The notes: generated by a model from the letters alone, not told the origin. A DNA stretch of 64,000 bases from Bactrocera neohumeralis (GCF_024586455.1 NC_065921.1:13237401-13301400), one strand, 5' to 3'; positions 12,780-22,322 are shown, numbered from the stretch's first letter. Numbers and translations: made by a program.

Positions 12780-14200
12780 CGCCAATAAAGAAGAAGAAGA
12801 AGACTATGAGTGAATAATTGATGCACTTATTAATGTTTCGCAATGGACCCGAGTTATTGGTTTCAATCCAACGGAAATCATGGCAAACAGGGAGCAAAAA
12901 TGTTCTAACATCTGATGTTCAATATTGTTCTTGTTGTTGTAACGGCTATCTAATCTCCTTAGGGTGGTAAGGATTAGATAAGTTGTCATCGAAGTCATCC
13001 AATGGTAGGCCCAGGAAACGTGCTGTTTCGACGGAGTCGACCCATAGGGAGAGGGGTGTCAGATGTATAGGATTAGCAGGGCATACAAAAGGGTGGTTAG
13101 TGTCATGCGGGGATTTGTTACAAGCTAGACATATGTTTGATATGTAGGAGTTTAAGGGGTCAGTAGGGTAATCTTGCCTGTTTTTGACATTTTTTTCATA
13201 GAAATTTGTATTCTAAAATAGAACTTTTTTCACATATCATGAGGTATGTATATCGCGGAGTGTATAAACGAATTTTTTCGGAATTTTTTGGTGACATCTG
13301 TCGGAGAAATGGCTGGGTGAATGAGATGGGTTTTTTCGTTGGCGGCCACGATTTCTCTTGTTTGGATCATCTGAAACTCAAAAACCCAAAAGTACGTGAA
13401 TGGTTATCATCCCTACTAGAATCATGATATTTTTTAACTTTCCCTATGTTTTTTTACATAAATTTTGTCATAACATTGTCAATAAATTCTAAAAAATTAT
13501 GAATCTAGTAGGGACGATAGCCAGACGTTTTGTGAACATTACAAAAAATTAAACAAATCGGTTGAGTAGTTCGAACGGAATCATGTCTGCCAATTTAAAA
13601 AAGTGTGTTTTGAGAAGAACGCGTTTAAAGTTTGAGGTACTAAAAAAGCATACAAAGATGACATAAACGTTTTCCAATGGTAAAGTGTGTTTCTAAATTA
13701 ATTCTAGGGATATAAGGGAACAGAAAATGCAAACAAAAAAATTTTAAAGAGATTACCCTACTGACCCCTTAACCTGATACAGTATCCAAAACGAAGCTAC
13801 GCAAGGGTCACTCTACATTCTCGCGGCAACTACACCGAGCTCTTCGGCCTGGGAGTTACCAATGGGCTTAATTCGGTTTGAAATATATTCAAGTATAAAA
13901 AACACTGTTCTTCAAAGTTATACCGAAATTATTGGAAAATGTACAAAAAGAATTTTTAATATTTTAGTTTTAAAATTTAAAAAACACTATAAAAAATTAA
14001 TATATATTTTGCTTTTGTTATTTCTTTAGAAGAAAACAACCTTGAAACACTGTCATATCCCACGACAGTCGGGTCTAAGTAACCGGATCTAAATCGGATT
14101 TATATCCGGGCAAGCACGGTCAACTCGGCATCATTCATCGAAATTTCTTCAGGAATGTTTTCTTCCGCTACAACAACAACAACGAGAACACTGTCATATT
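12780..14200. repeat. Older dispersed repeat interrupted by a MITE
   Basis: The left part (about 12780-13155) and the right part (about 13769-14200) read as one repeat once the MITE between them is set aside: AGGAGT-TTAA continues directly as TTAA-CCTGATACAG. It resembles a widespread tephritid repeat, possibly retrotransposon-derived, that I recall but cannot check here. It has no intact frame. Confidence 0.5.
13152..13772. mobile_element. MITE with TTAA target duplication and about 19 bp inverted repeats
   Basis: TTAA at 13152-13155 precedes GGGGTCAGTAGGGTAATC. The exact reverse complement, GATTACCCTACTGACCCC, ends at 13768 and is followed by TTAA at 13769-13772. The 613 bp interior has no transposase. 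It shares GGTTGAGTAGTTCG and AACGCGTTTAAAG-like blocks with the A-family copies, so the two are related. The TTAA target and CCC/GGG termini fit a non-autonomous piggyBac-type element. Confidence 0.8.
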
Positions 14201-15616
14201 TTTGTGAATAAAATTCAAAATATAGTGAATTTTTTATGAAACATTTACAAACATAAAACGGGAAACAATAAAAAAATTAATAACAAAAAAATCTGGATTT
14301 TTATATTTTTTTAATATTTATTAAAGGAGTAAAATATGGTTACAAAGTTTATAAAATCAATTTAATTTATTTAACTATAAAAGAACAGCAAGATAATAAA
14401 AAAGAGCTAGCATGCTCACAAAAGACAAACTGTGCTGTATAATATATTTACAATCAATATATGTAGATGGGTGTAGATTTTTTTATACTCCTGGACTGTA
14501 TTTTGAGGTTAAGGTACCTAATAATTTCGCCTAGTGTTAGTATCGACTTACTAATTGCCCATTGAATTAATATAGTCTATTATTTGAACAATTATCCCAA
14601 CTATAATACTTTCTAAAAAACACGGTACAAAATAATTTTTTTAAATAGAATGTAATACTTTCTAATTTTAGATTATAAATTTACTTTTGAAGATTTATAT
14701 TGCTGAATGTACTTTTAATCGAAAACTCAATTTTCATTAGAGACATTTTCAACGATTCTATTCACACTTAATATTTCCCCCAAACGTGTCTCTTCTAGAA
14801 GATAGAAAATGGTATTAAGAATTAATTACGGTGTTACATATGTTCCGATTTCGAAAATTTTACAAAAAATATAGGTATATAATGATGCTATTTGTAGACA
14901 TGTCATTTTTGTAGTTGAAAATATTAAATTACTTTTAAAATGTAATCATATACAGTATAAGAAGAATTTCTTATGCACGAGAAGTTGTAAAAACTTCTAA
15001 TAAAACAATTGGTAGTGTAATGCACATATGAAAAGGTTAAAAGTATTGAATAAAACTTTAAAGCATATAAAAAAAAGTTGGTTAATATAACGAAAATGTA
15101 AAATATTTGTTTTAAAATTAATTAAACGTTAAAACATATAAGTACGGGTTTTCACTAATAGTTTTTTACAAGGACGTGCATAAAATAATTTAAATGTCCC
15201 AAATGCTATTTGTAGAGTCAATACACATATACCGACATATTTACATTTTAAATTCCCAAAAAAAAAATTACAAAACATGTTTAAATGTCATAAATGCATT
15301 TATGCGATGCATTTGGTACCCAAAGGAAAACCCAATAAGATTTTTTGAAGAAATATACATTATATAGACATTGAAGCCATGAATATCGATAGGATCGATA
15401 TGAATATCGAGGTGATTTGCAGTGCTTTAGATCAGATGATAAGCACATTTTTGATATTTATTAACGTAAGCACTTGCTAAAATATATAAAAATGAATCAA
15501 GAAACTATAATATATTAGAAAAATTAACTAAATACCTTTGCTCTGCAAAACATGCTGTAAATGTAACCCTTAAAATGCGTAAGACATCAACATATGGGCC
15601 CATAAAGCATGATTAT

Positions 15617-15799
15617 TTAAGATGTGTCCGCTATTGTCAACTGTTTGACAAATTTTTGCTCTAAGTCTGCGAATTCATCAACCCGCTGCATCTCTTCGGC
15701 ATACTCGACCCATAAACATTCAAATTCATAGTTATCGGCAGTGAAATCACGCTCATAATTGAACTCGTCAAAAGTAAACGAGAGCTCCATATTCTCCAT
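15617..15799 (-). CDS. Small acidic protein, 60 aa, unknown function
   Basis: The frame runs from ATG at 15799 to a stop at 15617. The ATG sits 11 bases inside an exon whose acceptor (CATTTTCAG) ends at 15812, so a spliced 5' leader is likely. The peptide begins MENMELSFTFDEF and is strongly acidic and aromatic, rich in Glu, Asp, Phe and Tyr. It has no signal peptide and no membrane helix. It is divergent from the transhydrogenase gene 285 bp away and may share its promoter region. I do not recognise the family. Amino-acid composition and splice context make it more than a chance frame, but I have no homology support. Confidence 0.55.
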   Translation of the reverse strand: MENMELSFTFDEFNYERDFTADNYEFECLWVEYAEEMQRVDEFADLEQKFVKQLTIADTS

Positions 15800-15937
15800 G
15801 ATGATAATGTGCTGAAAATGAAACAATGTAGACATGTACTGAGAAGAGTAAATACAAGAACTGCATTCAGAAACTCTCGCAAGCGATCTCAAACAATTTG
15901 TTTTCTGTATATATATTTATATGTATAAGTTTAATAG

Positions 15938-15960
15938 TATAAATAAGTGGGCGCTATCAT
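15938..15960 (+). promoter_or_regulatory. TATA-like element in the divergent promoter region
   Basis: TATAAATA within AGTATAAATAAGTGGG lies about 140 bp before the transhydrogenase ATG, between two divergent genes. It is a plausible core-promoter element for the plus-strand gene. No initiator could be fixed with certainty. Confidence 0.35.
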
Positions 15961-16084
15961 TGAGACCGCAGAACCAACCCCACCGCAGCCTTAGCGCGCA
16001 CGTCAATTGAGTGTCTTATCAGTATCACTGAGCAGCTGATCGCTTATTTAGTAAACAAGTAATTTTCAATTTCGGCGAGGAAAA

Positions 16085-17718
16085 ATGTCGCGAAAAAATG
16101 CAATTAATTTAATGCACGCTATAGCTAGCAAATCGTAAGTATTTTCAAAAATACTAAACTACTTAAATTTTTAATTAAATAAAATTTATTTAGTTGTAGC
16201 TGCCCGGCACATTCGCATGGATATAGTTCGGGCGCGCTGCAAGTGGCAGCTGGCACTCAAACCGGCAAAATGGAATACGCTTTTGAGGTGAAGATTCAAA
16301 AAAAATTAAAATAGTATACGATCACTTTCTACTTGCAGATGTCATCATCAACGGTGCGTTTTGGACCAGGTGTTTCAGCCGAACTTGGTGCAGATCTGCG
16401 CAACTGGGGTGCAAAGTCTGTTTGTTTGGTTACCGATGTTAATGTTGCTAAATTATCTAGTGTACGCACAGCCTTCGATTCGCTCAGTCGTCATGGCATA
16501 CAATTTGAAGTGTATGATAAAACACGCGTTGAACCCACTGATGCTAGTTTATGGGATGCTGCGACCTTCGCAAGGGGAAAAGAATTTGATGCGTTTGTAG
16601 CAATAGGCGGTGGCTCTGCAATTGATACTTGCAAAGTGGCCAATTTATTTTCTTGTGATAAAGACGCAGAATTTTTGGATTATGTGAATAAGCCGATTGG
16701 TCGAGGCAAAGAGGTAATATCGAAGGTATTTCTTAAAAGTTATAAATTAATTTAAAATTTTCAACAGATTAATGTTAACTTGAAACCGTTGATCGCGTTA
16801 CCGACAACTTCGGGCACCGGTTCAGAGACTACCGGTGTAGCTATTTTCGATTATAAAAAGTTGCACGCTAAAACGGGAATTTCAAGTAAATTTCTTAAAC
16901 CCAAATTAGGTGTGTAACGCATTAGATTTCACAAGCATTTCTAATTAATTTATTCTACGTTTTTTTTCACTAAAGCTTTAATCGACCCGCTACATACTCT
17001 AACGCAACCAGAACGCGTCACAGCTTTTTGTGGGTTCGACGTTTTTTGTCATGCCCTCGAAAGTTTTACCGCCGTTGATTATCGTGAACGTGGCCCGGCG
17101 CCTGCTGACCCTAGCTTACGACCACCCTATCAAGGCCGTAACCCTATCTCTGATGTTTGGGCGCGCTATGCGCTACAAATAATACGTGAAAATTTCATAG
17201 ACGCTATTTATCAGCCCGATAATTTAGAAGCTCGTTCTCGCATGCATCTAGCATCCACAATGGCTGGTGTAGGTTTCGGCAACGCTGGTGTACATCTTTG
17301 TCATGGCTTATCTTATCCCATATCGGGAAATGTACGCCAGTTTCGACCTGAAGGTTACGCCGATTCTCATGCAATTGTTCCACATGGGTTATCCGTTGTC
17401 ATCAGCGCACCAGCTGTATTTCAGTTTACCGCGTCTGCATGTCCAGAACGTCATTTAGAAGCGGCGCAAATACTTGGCGGCCATACTAACAATGCAAAAT
17501 TAGCAGATGCCGGAAATATTTTAGCAGATACCGTACGGACGTTTATGCAACGTGCAGGTATTGAAAATGGGTTGAAAGCTTTAGGATTTAGTGGTGATGA
17601 CATTCCAGCATTGGTGGAGGGCACTTTGCCGCAGGAACGTATAACGAAATTAGCACCGCGGGAGCAAAGTAAAGAAGACTTGGCAAAACTTTTTGAAAAC
17701 TCTATGGTAGTTTATTAA
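16085..17718 (+). CDS. T3dh: Hydroxyacid-oxoacid transhydrogenase, mitochondrial (ADHFE1/T3dh)
   Basis: Exons 16085-16134, 16194-16287, 16339-16713, 16768-16909 and 16976-17718 join in phase to 467 codons, the length of human ADHFE1. The enzyme is an iron-dependent (type III) alcohol dehydrogenase-fold protein of mitochondria that oxidises 4-hydroxybutyrate to succinic semialdehyde while reducing 2-oxoglutarate to D-2-hydroxyglutarate. Visible signs are a basic, hydroxylated N-terminus (mitochondrial targeting), a [10 protein letters not shown] stretch early in exon 2, the nucleotide-binding GGGSAID (about 138-144), [11 protein letters not shown], and likely metal ligands D242 and H246 in [11 protein letters not shown]330 in CHGLSYP and H357 in VPHGLSV. 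The gene looks intact. PolyA signal at 17793-17798. Confidence 0.95.
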
Positions 17719-18072
17719 ACTTACATCTTACCAAATTTTAGGTCGCTTTAAATAATATGTATATGTAGTTTTATATATTTATCACTTTTAACAATAAACA
17801 GTTCACAAAAATTACACTATTTAAATCTATTTGACACCTTTTATAATTTTTAAAAACATAAAATTTCACAACGGTACTTTGCACATACACAGGAAAAGGC
17901 TACCAACTGGTTGTAAGTCCACAATTCTAATTGGAATATTGTAAAAGACAATGTGCACTAATTGTGTTGCAAACCGAATTAAAACTTTAAAGTTATTGTT
18001 TATTACAAATAGATTCCTATAAAAAGAACATTTTAAAAATGTACTGAAAAATACATTGTTCTTTGCAATATT

Positions 18073-18258
18073 TTAATTGAATTTCATCACGTTCGGGTTA
18101 AGCTGTGAAAAACACACTGCCTTTGAAACCTGATGAAACAGTTTGACATCCACTGTAGGTTTTGTTGCAATATATTGAACAGCTGTTTCTAATGCACGAT
18201 ATGGCAACGCGTGAAGTTCAGCACGTGTGATTTGTTTGGGCTCATATTTTCCAGATTC
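18073..18258 (-). CDS. Coding-like terminal exon or remnant, 61 codons, no start found
   Basis: On the minus strand a frame with protein-like composition (ITRAELHALPYRALETAV, then KLFHQVSKAV) ends at a TAA at 18073-18075. A good acceptor, CCGGTACAG, lies just before 18258 in phase 0. The frame also stays open upstream to 18309, but no ATG occurs before the stop at 18316. It sits between the 3' end of the transhydrogenase gene and the LYAR ATG, so upstream exons would have to lie antisense to or beyond LYAR. It may be the last exon of a gene that hosts LYAR in an intron, or a decayed gene. I do not recognise the product. Confidence 0.35.
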   Translation of the reverse strand, partial: ESGKYEPKQITRAELHALPYRALETAVQYIATKPTVDVKLFHQVSKAVCFSQLNPNVMKFN

Positions 18259-18334
18259 CTGTACCGGTGTGAAACTTTTATATATTTTCTTACTTTTTAA
18301 TACAAATATAATAAGTTAAACGTCAAAAATCACA

Positions 18335-19471
18335 ATGGTCTTCTTTACTTGCAATCACTGCGGTGAATCCGTAAAAAAACCAGCTGTGGAGAAACACTAC
18401 AGTACAAAATGCCGGGGTGCCATGAAGAATGTTTCATGTATGGATTGCCTCAAAGATTTTCATGGACAAGAGTATGTGGCACACACCAAATGTATTACAG
18501 AATTACAAAAATATTCCGGAAAAGATTATGTACATAAAGAAGCCAAGAACAGTGGTGCTAAAAAGCAAGAAGGTTGGATGGACATCATACGCGCTATACT
18601 TGATTCGAACGATTACAAGCTAAGCGGTCTGGCTCGTGATGCATTTGAACGCTTACAAAGTTTCGACAATGTGCCGAGAAAAAAGGCAAAATTCCAAAAC
18701 TTTGCAAAAAATGGTTTGCATATGCCCGTGCGGTTGGCGGCAGAAGTTTGGGATGTGCTTGAAAAAGAACTGGAAAAGATGAAACTGGCGAAGCAACAAG
18801 AAAATGCCGCGGCAGCAGCGAAGAAAGAAGACACTTCTAATCAGAATGGTGTAAAACGAGAAGCAACTGAGGAAGCTGTAAGCGATGAGCCGGTAAAGAA
18901 AAAACCCAAAAAGAACAAAACAGAAAATGGCAAGCCACAAGAAGAGGAAAGCGAAAGCGCTGAAACTGTTAAAACAAAAAAGAAGAAATCAAAGAAGCTG
19001 GGAGTTGACGATGCAACTGCAATAACAGCTGAATCAAATGGAACCGATGAACCCGCCAAAAAGAAGTCAAAAAAGCAAAAGAATGATGTCCACGAGGCAG
19101 AAATCGCTGAAGAAACCGCTATAACAGCTGAATCAAATGGACTTACCAAAAAGAAGTCAAAGAAGCAAAAGAATGGTGTCCAAGAGGCAGATATCGCCGA
19201 AATTGTTGCCAATGATACAACATTAGAAGCGAACGGTGAAGCTAGTGATGATTTCGAATGGAGTGTGGTGTTAGATAAAATTGTACGAAAGAGTGATGAC
19301 GGTATTGCCATGGAAAAGCTTAAAAAACGTGTCTTGAAAAAATATGCCGCTAAAATTGGTGCTGAAGAATTAACAGAGAAGCAGCAAAAGAAATTTGAAA
19401 AGAAATTCTCCAAGAACTTAAAGAAGTGCACAGCGGTGCAGGTGATAGGCGAAGTTGTAAAAGCGTGTTGA
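18335..19471 (+). CDS. LYAR: LYAR-type nucleolar zinc-finger protein
   Basis: A single-exon frame of 378 residues. The N-terminus carries two LYAR-type zinc fingers with likely ligands C6, C9, H21, C26 and C35, C38, H50, C53. A conserved block follows (KKQEGWMDIIRAIL; the FDNVPRKKAKFQNFAKN region). Next comes a long lysine/glutamate-rich segment with repeated KKKSKKQKN units, and a C-terminal basic domain (residues about 300-378). LYAR proteins act in the nucleolus in pre-rRNA processing and transcription. The AACAGCTGAATCAAATGG repeats around 19024-19140 show internal duplication of the lysine-rich part. PolyA signal at 19580-19585. The start is the first ATG and gives the intact first finger. 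Confidence 0.92.
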   Translation: MVFFTCNHCGESVKKPAVEKHYSTKCRGAMKNVSCMDCLKDFHGQEYVAHTKCITELQKYSGKDYVHKEAKNSGAKKQEGWMDIIRAILDSNDYKLSGLARDAFERLQSFDNVPRKKAKFQNFAKNGLHMPVRLAAEVWDVLEKELEKMKLAKQQENAAAAAKKEDTSNQNGVKREATEEAVSDEPVKKKPKKNKTENGKPQEEESESAETVKTKKKKSKKLGVDDATAITAESNGTDEPAKKKSKKQKNDVHEAEIAEETAITAESNGLTKKKSKKQKNGVQEADIAEIVANDTTLEANGEASDDFEWSVVLDKIVRKSDDGIAMEKLKKRVLKKYAAKIGAEELTEKQQKKFEKKFSKNLKKCTAVQVIGEVVKAC

Positions 19472-19875
19472 CGTTCGCGAATTGTAATAAATGTAGTTAC
19501 TTATAAATTGCCTAAGTTTCTATAAGATTTTGTATAATATTTAAGAACTTGACATAGTTTCTACTTTTACACACTAGCAAATAAATAATATGTACTTGTA
19601 AAATATGCAAAATATGTATATGTACATATGTATAATGCAATTATGTTTATTAAACATATTTATGTTATATACAAAAGCCGAATATACTGATAATTATTTT
19701 TGCATTGATACATGAAAAAATATTGGCAAGCAAATTCAACTTCATATGTGGTTAGCCGTCATTCTTACCATGCAACTATTATCCATCTGCATTTTTGCGG
19801 TCATTGCCATAATGACCAATAAAAAAACAAATATGAAGTATGAGTTTGCTAAAAACTTCGATTTTTCTTTCAAAC

Positions 19876-19911
19876 TATAAAACTCAACTGCATTTCCGAA
19901 TCAATTCAGTT
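19876..19911 (+). promoter_or_regulatory. Core promoter: TATA box plus TCAGTT initiator
   Basis: TATAAAA at 19876-19882 is followed 30 bp later by TCAGTT at 19906-19911, the arthropod initiator consensus. This is a strong focused promoter for the secreted peptide gene whose ATG is at 19956. Confidence 0.75.
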
Positions 19912-19955
19912 GCAGTTTATACCATCAACTAAGTTAATATTTGTTAGCGAACAAA

Positions 19956-20243
19956 ATGTATTTCCTTAAATTCGCAGTCTGCATATTTTCCATCATCCTT
20001 TACATAACATCTAATTTACCACTTTTCGTGGAGGCCGCACCTGGTATTTTACATCATCCTAGTTCTCATGTTGTGGTTGTGGAGCACCCTGTTGTGGTTG
20101 TCAAGCCGAAAGTGGTGCATCCAGTAGTGGTGGCCCGTCCAGTAGTGGTCGCCCGTCCAGTGGTCGTGTCACATCCAGTGGTTGTGTCACATCCAATTGT
20201 TGTATCACATCCTGTTGTGCTGGGGCATCATCATCTTCATTAG
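19956..20243 (+). CDS. Secreted Val/His/Pro-repeat peptide, 95 aa
   Basis: Start at ATG 19956, 45 bp after the initiator. Residues 1-27 form a signal peptide (FLKFAVCIFSIILYITSNL, cleavage near VEAA-P). The mature part is almost wholly built from HPVVV-type repeats: HPVVVV, KPKVV, then several VVVARP and VVVSHP units, ending in a His-rich tail (GHHHLH). There are no cysteines in the mature part. Such Val/His/Pro repeats occur in short fly secreted proteins, including cuticle-like and inducible peptides, but I cannot assign it to one. It may bind metal through its histidines (inference). It is the first of three adjacent small secreted genes. PolyA signal at 20392-20397. Confidence 0.8.
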   Translation: MYFLKFAVCIFSIILYITSNLPLFVEAAPGILHHPSSHVVVVEHPVVVVKPKVVHPVVVARPVVVARPVVVSHPVVVSHPIVVSHPVVLGHHHLH

Positions 20244-20888
20244 ATGCAACAGTAGTGCTAATTGGACAGTGGAAGAATTTAGCTTGAAGGGATGTCAAAA
20301 CAATTTTTACCAGTATAACCACGCCTCACAGCATATTTGAGGAAATAATATTGAAAAATATTGTTATTATTAATCAACTTATTTGGCTTGTAATAAAGGT
20401 TCATTGAAAATTCGAAAACTCAAAAACTTGGAAATCCAGTTCTAAAAACATTTAAAGGTTGCGACACCTACACCGATGAATATAAAACTGGACTTACATG
20501 CATATATACATATAGATATTCTACACATTGTATTGCTATTAACTTTTTCTCCCAGAGTTCGACAATCAGCAAATCTCCGCCATAAAAACTTAAATGCTCG
20601 GCTGATTTTCCGCCCATTTTCTTACAAGATTTACAACTCAATTAACGGCTAATCGATCATAACAATCTCTAGAACATAAACAAAGCCGGCTTCTCTTTGC
20701 ATTTGATGCCTAAACGCATCTGACATTTATTCCGATTAGTAGTAAGTATGAAAGCAACCTCCCAAAATATATTCGCTAACGACACTAAGATCTTATCAGC
20801 AGCAATTTATGCTTGTGACATCTGCCTAAGTAGTTATAACAATAGCTATAGCTCGCGCTTATTACAATGCTAAGTTGTGAATAAGTAG

Positions 20889-20930
20889 TATAAAAGGTTT
20901 CTGCTGGTCTCAAGACATTGTTAGTCAGAC
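20889..20930 (+). promoter_or_regulatory. Core promoter: TATA box and initiator-like GTCAGA
   Basis: TATAAAAG at 20889-20896 with GTCAGAC about 35 bp downstream places transcription start near 20925, giving a leader of about 65 bases to the ATG at 20991. A GATA-type site (CTTATCAG) lies near 20792. Confidence 0.65.
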
Positions 20931-20990
20931 AAAAGTTGCGAAACTATACACTTTTGAGTGCGTAAAGAAAAACTCCCGAAGTCTAAAACA

Positions 20991-21155
20991 ATGAAGTGGT
21001 TATCGTTGTTCTTCGTTTTCGGCTTGCTCGCTGTGATCGGCAGCATGGGTACGTTAGCCAACGCCAAGCCCTTTCCTGAGCCGCGTGGACGTCCGCCAAC
21101 CACTACACGTCGCCCACCCACTACCGACACCAATGACGCTGGTGTGCGACGCTAG
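20991..21155 (+). CDS. Secreted Pro/Thr/Arg-rich peptide, 54 aa to an in-frame TAG
   Basis: The frame opens at ATG 20991. Residues 1-25 are a clear signal peptide ending in LANA. The mature part reads KPFPEPRGRPP, then TTTRRPPTT, and ends in VRR just before TAG at 21153-21155. A short, cationic, proline-rich secreted peptide of this kind resembles insect antimicrobial or immune-induced peptides in style. I recognise no family. The frame does not lose coding character at the TAG: the same frame continues for 59 more codons (see the extension entry), so this is either the N-terminal product of a readthrough gene or the visible part of a gene interrupted by a nonsense change. Confidence 0.75.
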   Translation: MKWLSLFFVFGLLAVIGSMGTLANAKPFPEPRGRPPTTTRRPPTTDTNDAGVRR

Positions 21156-21335
21156 CTGTCGGAGGAATCAGGGGACAGTGAGGCAGCAGCGAGTGCGGAG
21201 TACTGGAATAGTAAGGAACAGTATAAACCCAAACCCATGAAATGTTCAACACCGTTGAAGAAGGATCAACGTAAAATTGTAGTACAATGTTATGGTGAAG
21301 AAAAATTGCAATATGTTGAAATTATATTTGTTTGA
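21156..21335 (+). other. In-frame coding-like extension downstream of the TAG
   Basis: Directly after the TAG the same frame continues (LSEESGDSEAAASAEYW ..., KPKPMKCSTPLKKDQRK, VVQCYGEEKLQYVEIIFV) to TGA at 21333-21335. The extension has two cysteines, a balanced charged composition and amphipathic beta-like ends, unlike a random AT-rich 3'UTR. The base after the stop is C (TAG CTG), a context that favours readthrough in insects. Reading through would give 114 codons in all. A dibasic RR immediately before the TAG could be a processing site. A single C-to-T change (CAG to TAG) would also explain it. The polyA signal at 21435-21440 lies beyond the extension. Confidence 0.6.
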
Positions 21336-21839
21336 GTGTAAGGTAAACACAAGATTGGCAATAAGGTGCATACAATTATTTGTTATCGAGTTTTCATTTA
21401 ATTACTAACCCAAAATTTAATACTTCAATTGTTGAATAAATAATTTTGTTTTTCAAAACTAATAAAAATGTGTGTAAATAATTTGAAATTAATATATGAG
21501 TTATTACTACGTGCCTAGATAACAAATCTCAATTTTCCTATATTCTTTTACAACTCTTATCATTGAAAGTATCATTTGATGTGTACGTCTGACTTTACAT
21601 CGTTGATCATGTGATAACTTTTATTGAGATATTATTCGTGAGAATAACCAAACCTTGCATCAGTAGCAGTGCGCAATTCAAATCACTGTCCCTGGCGCCG
21701 CACAGATGGAAATTAATTAATTCATAATTAACTAAAATTATAACCTAATTGAAATTCAAATGAAATGTATTAGTTTGAGCGTAACGAAATGATCAATGAA
21801 CGGTTATAATTGCTAATTTAATGAATCATACAGGGAAAA

Positions 21840-22092
21840 TATGGGAAAACCTTGGGTGAATCCCAAAAATAAATTGTAGTAATATAGTCAATTCCTTCGC
21901 GTGCCTGTTCAAAGCCAATTACTCTTATCAGAAATATTAATATTTCATCTTTTTAAGCGCGAATGTAAATCTGCATAGGCGTGACAGATTAAACAATTGT
22001 ACAAAAAATTCCAACACCTCACTACAACACACATGATTATTGCAATAATTATCCGAAAGCCTATAAAAAGGAATTCAGCAAGGGAAAACGCA
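21840..22092 (+). promoter_or_regulatory. NF-kB-like and GATA-like motifs upstream of the third peptide gene
   Basis: GGGAAAACCT (21843-21852), GGGTGAATCCC (21854-21864) and GGGAAAACGC (22082-22091) resemble Dorsal/Dif-type kappaB sites (GGGWWWWCCM), each with one or two mismatches. CTTATCAG, a GATA-type site, lies near 21926. This combination is typical of fly immune-gene promoters. The assignment rests on motif similarity alone. Confidence 0.4.
22062..22070 (+). promoter_or_regulatory. TATA box of the third secreted-peptide gene
   Basis: TATAAAAAG lies 117 bp before the ATG at 22179. Transcription is expected to start near 22090. Confidence 0.7.
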
Positions 22093-22178
22093 TTACTTGC
22101 TGGCATAAAGTAACTGACGAGTGGACTTGAATCATTAATAATATTGCTAATACTGAAAGGAGTTCCAACATATTCGAA

Positions 22179-22322
22179 ATGCGTTTTGCAGTTTTCCTGT
22201 TGCCAATTTTATTGTTGTTGTGCTGGAGCTGCAGCCAATTGCCGGTGGTGGCCGGAACAAAGAAAATCGGCGGTGGTTATGGCAAGAAGAGCACTGGCGG
22301 TGGTGGCAAAAAATGCGGCTAA
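22179..22322 (+). CDS. Tiny secreted Gly/Lys-rich peptide, 47 aa
   Basis: The frame runs from ATG 22179 to TAA 22320-22322. Residues 1-25 form a signal peptide (FLLPILLLLCWSC, cleavage after LPVVA). The predicted mature peptide of about 22 residues is GTKKIGGGYGKKS then TGGGGKKCG: cationic, glycine-rich, with a single cysteine. It has its own TATA box and a polyA signal at 22398-22403. Size, charge and secretion fit an antimicrobial or immune-induced peptide, but this is inference and I recognise no family. The 3'UTR from 22372 on belongs to the tandem duplication that follows. Confidence 0.75.
   Translation: MRFAVFLLPILLLLCWSCSQLPVVAGTKKIGGGYGKKSTGGGGKKCG

Larger units (their letters stand above)
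11560..15610. other. Intergenic region
   Basis: AT-rich DNA with microsatellites and the nested repeat pair at 12.78-14.2 kb (listed separately). I see no supportable gene. The 73-codon frame at 13206-13427 lies entirely inside the MITE and lacks coding character. Confidence 0.6.

Noticed and set aside
13206..13427. 73-codon plus-strand frame
   Set aside because: It lies wholly inside the TTAA MITE between its inverted ends and shows no domain or coding composition.
18613..19431. Minus-strand frames up to 196 codons over LYAR
   Set aside because: Phe/Ser-rich shadows of the Lys/Glu-rich LYAR coding strand.
20101..20322. Minus-strand frame with repeated LDVTRPLD-like units
   Set aside because: It is the antisense of the HPVVV repeat DNA; its periodicity comes from the coding strand.
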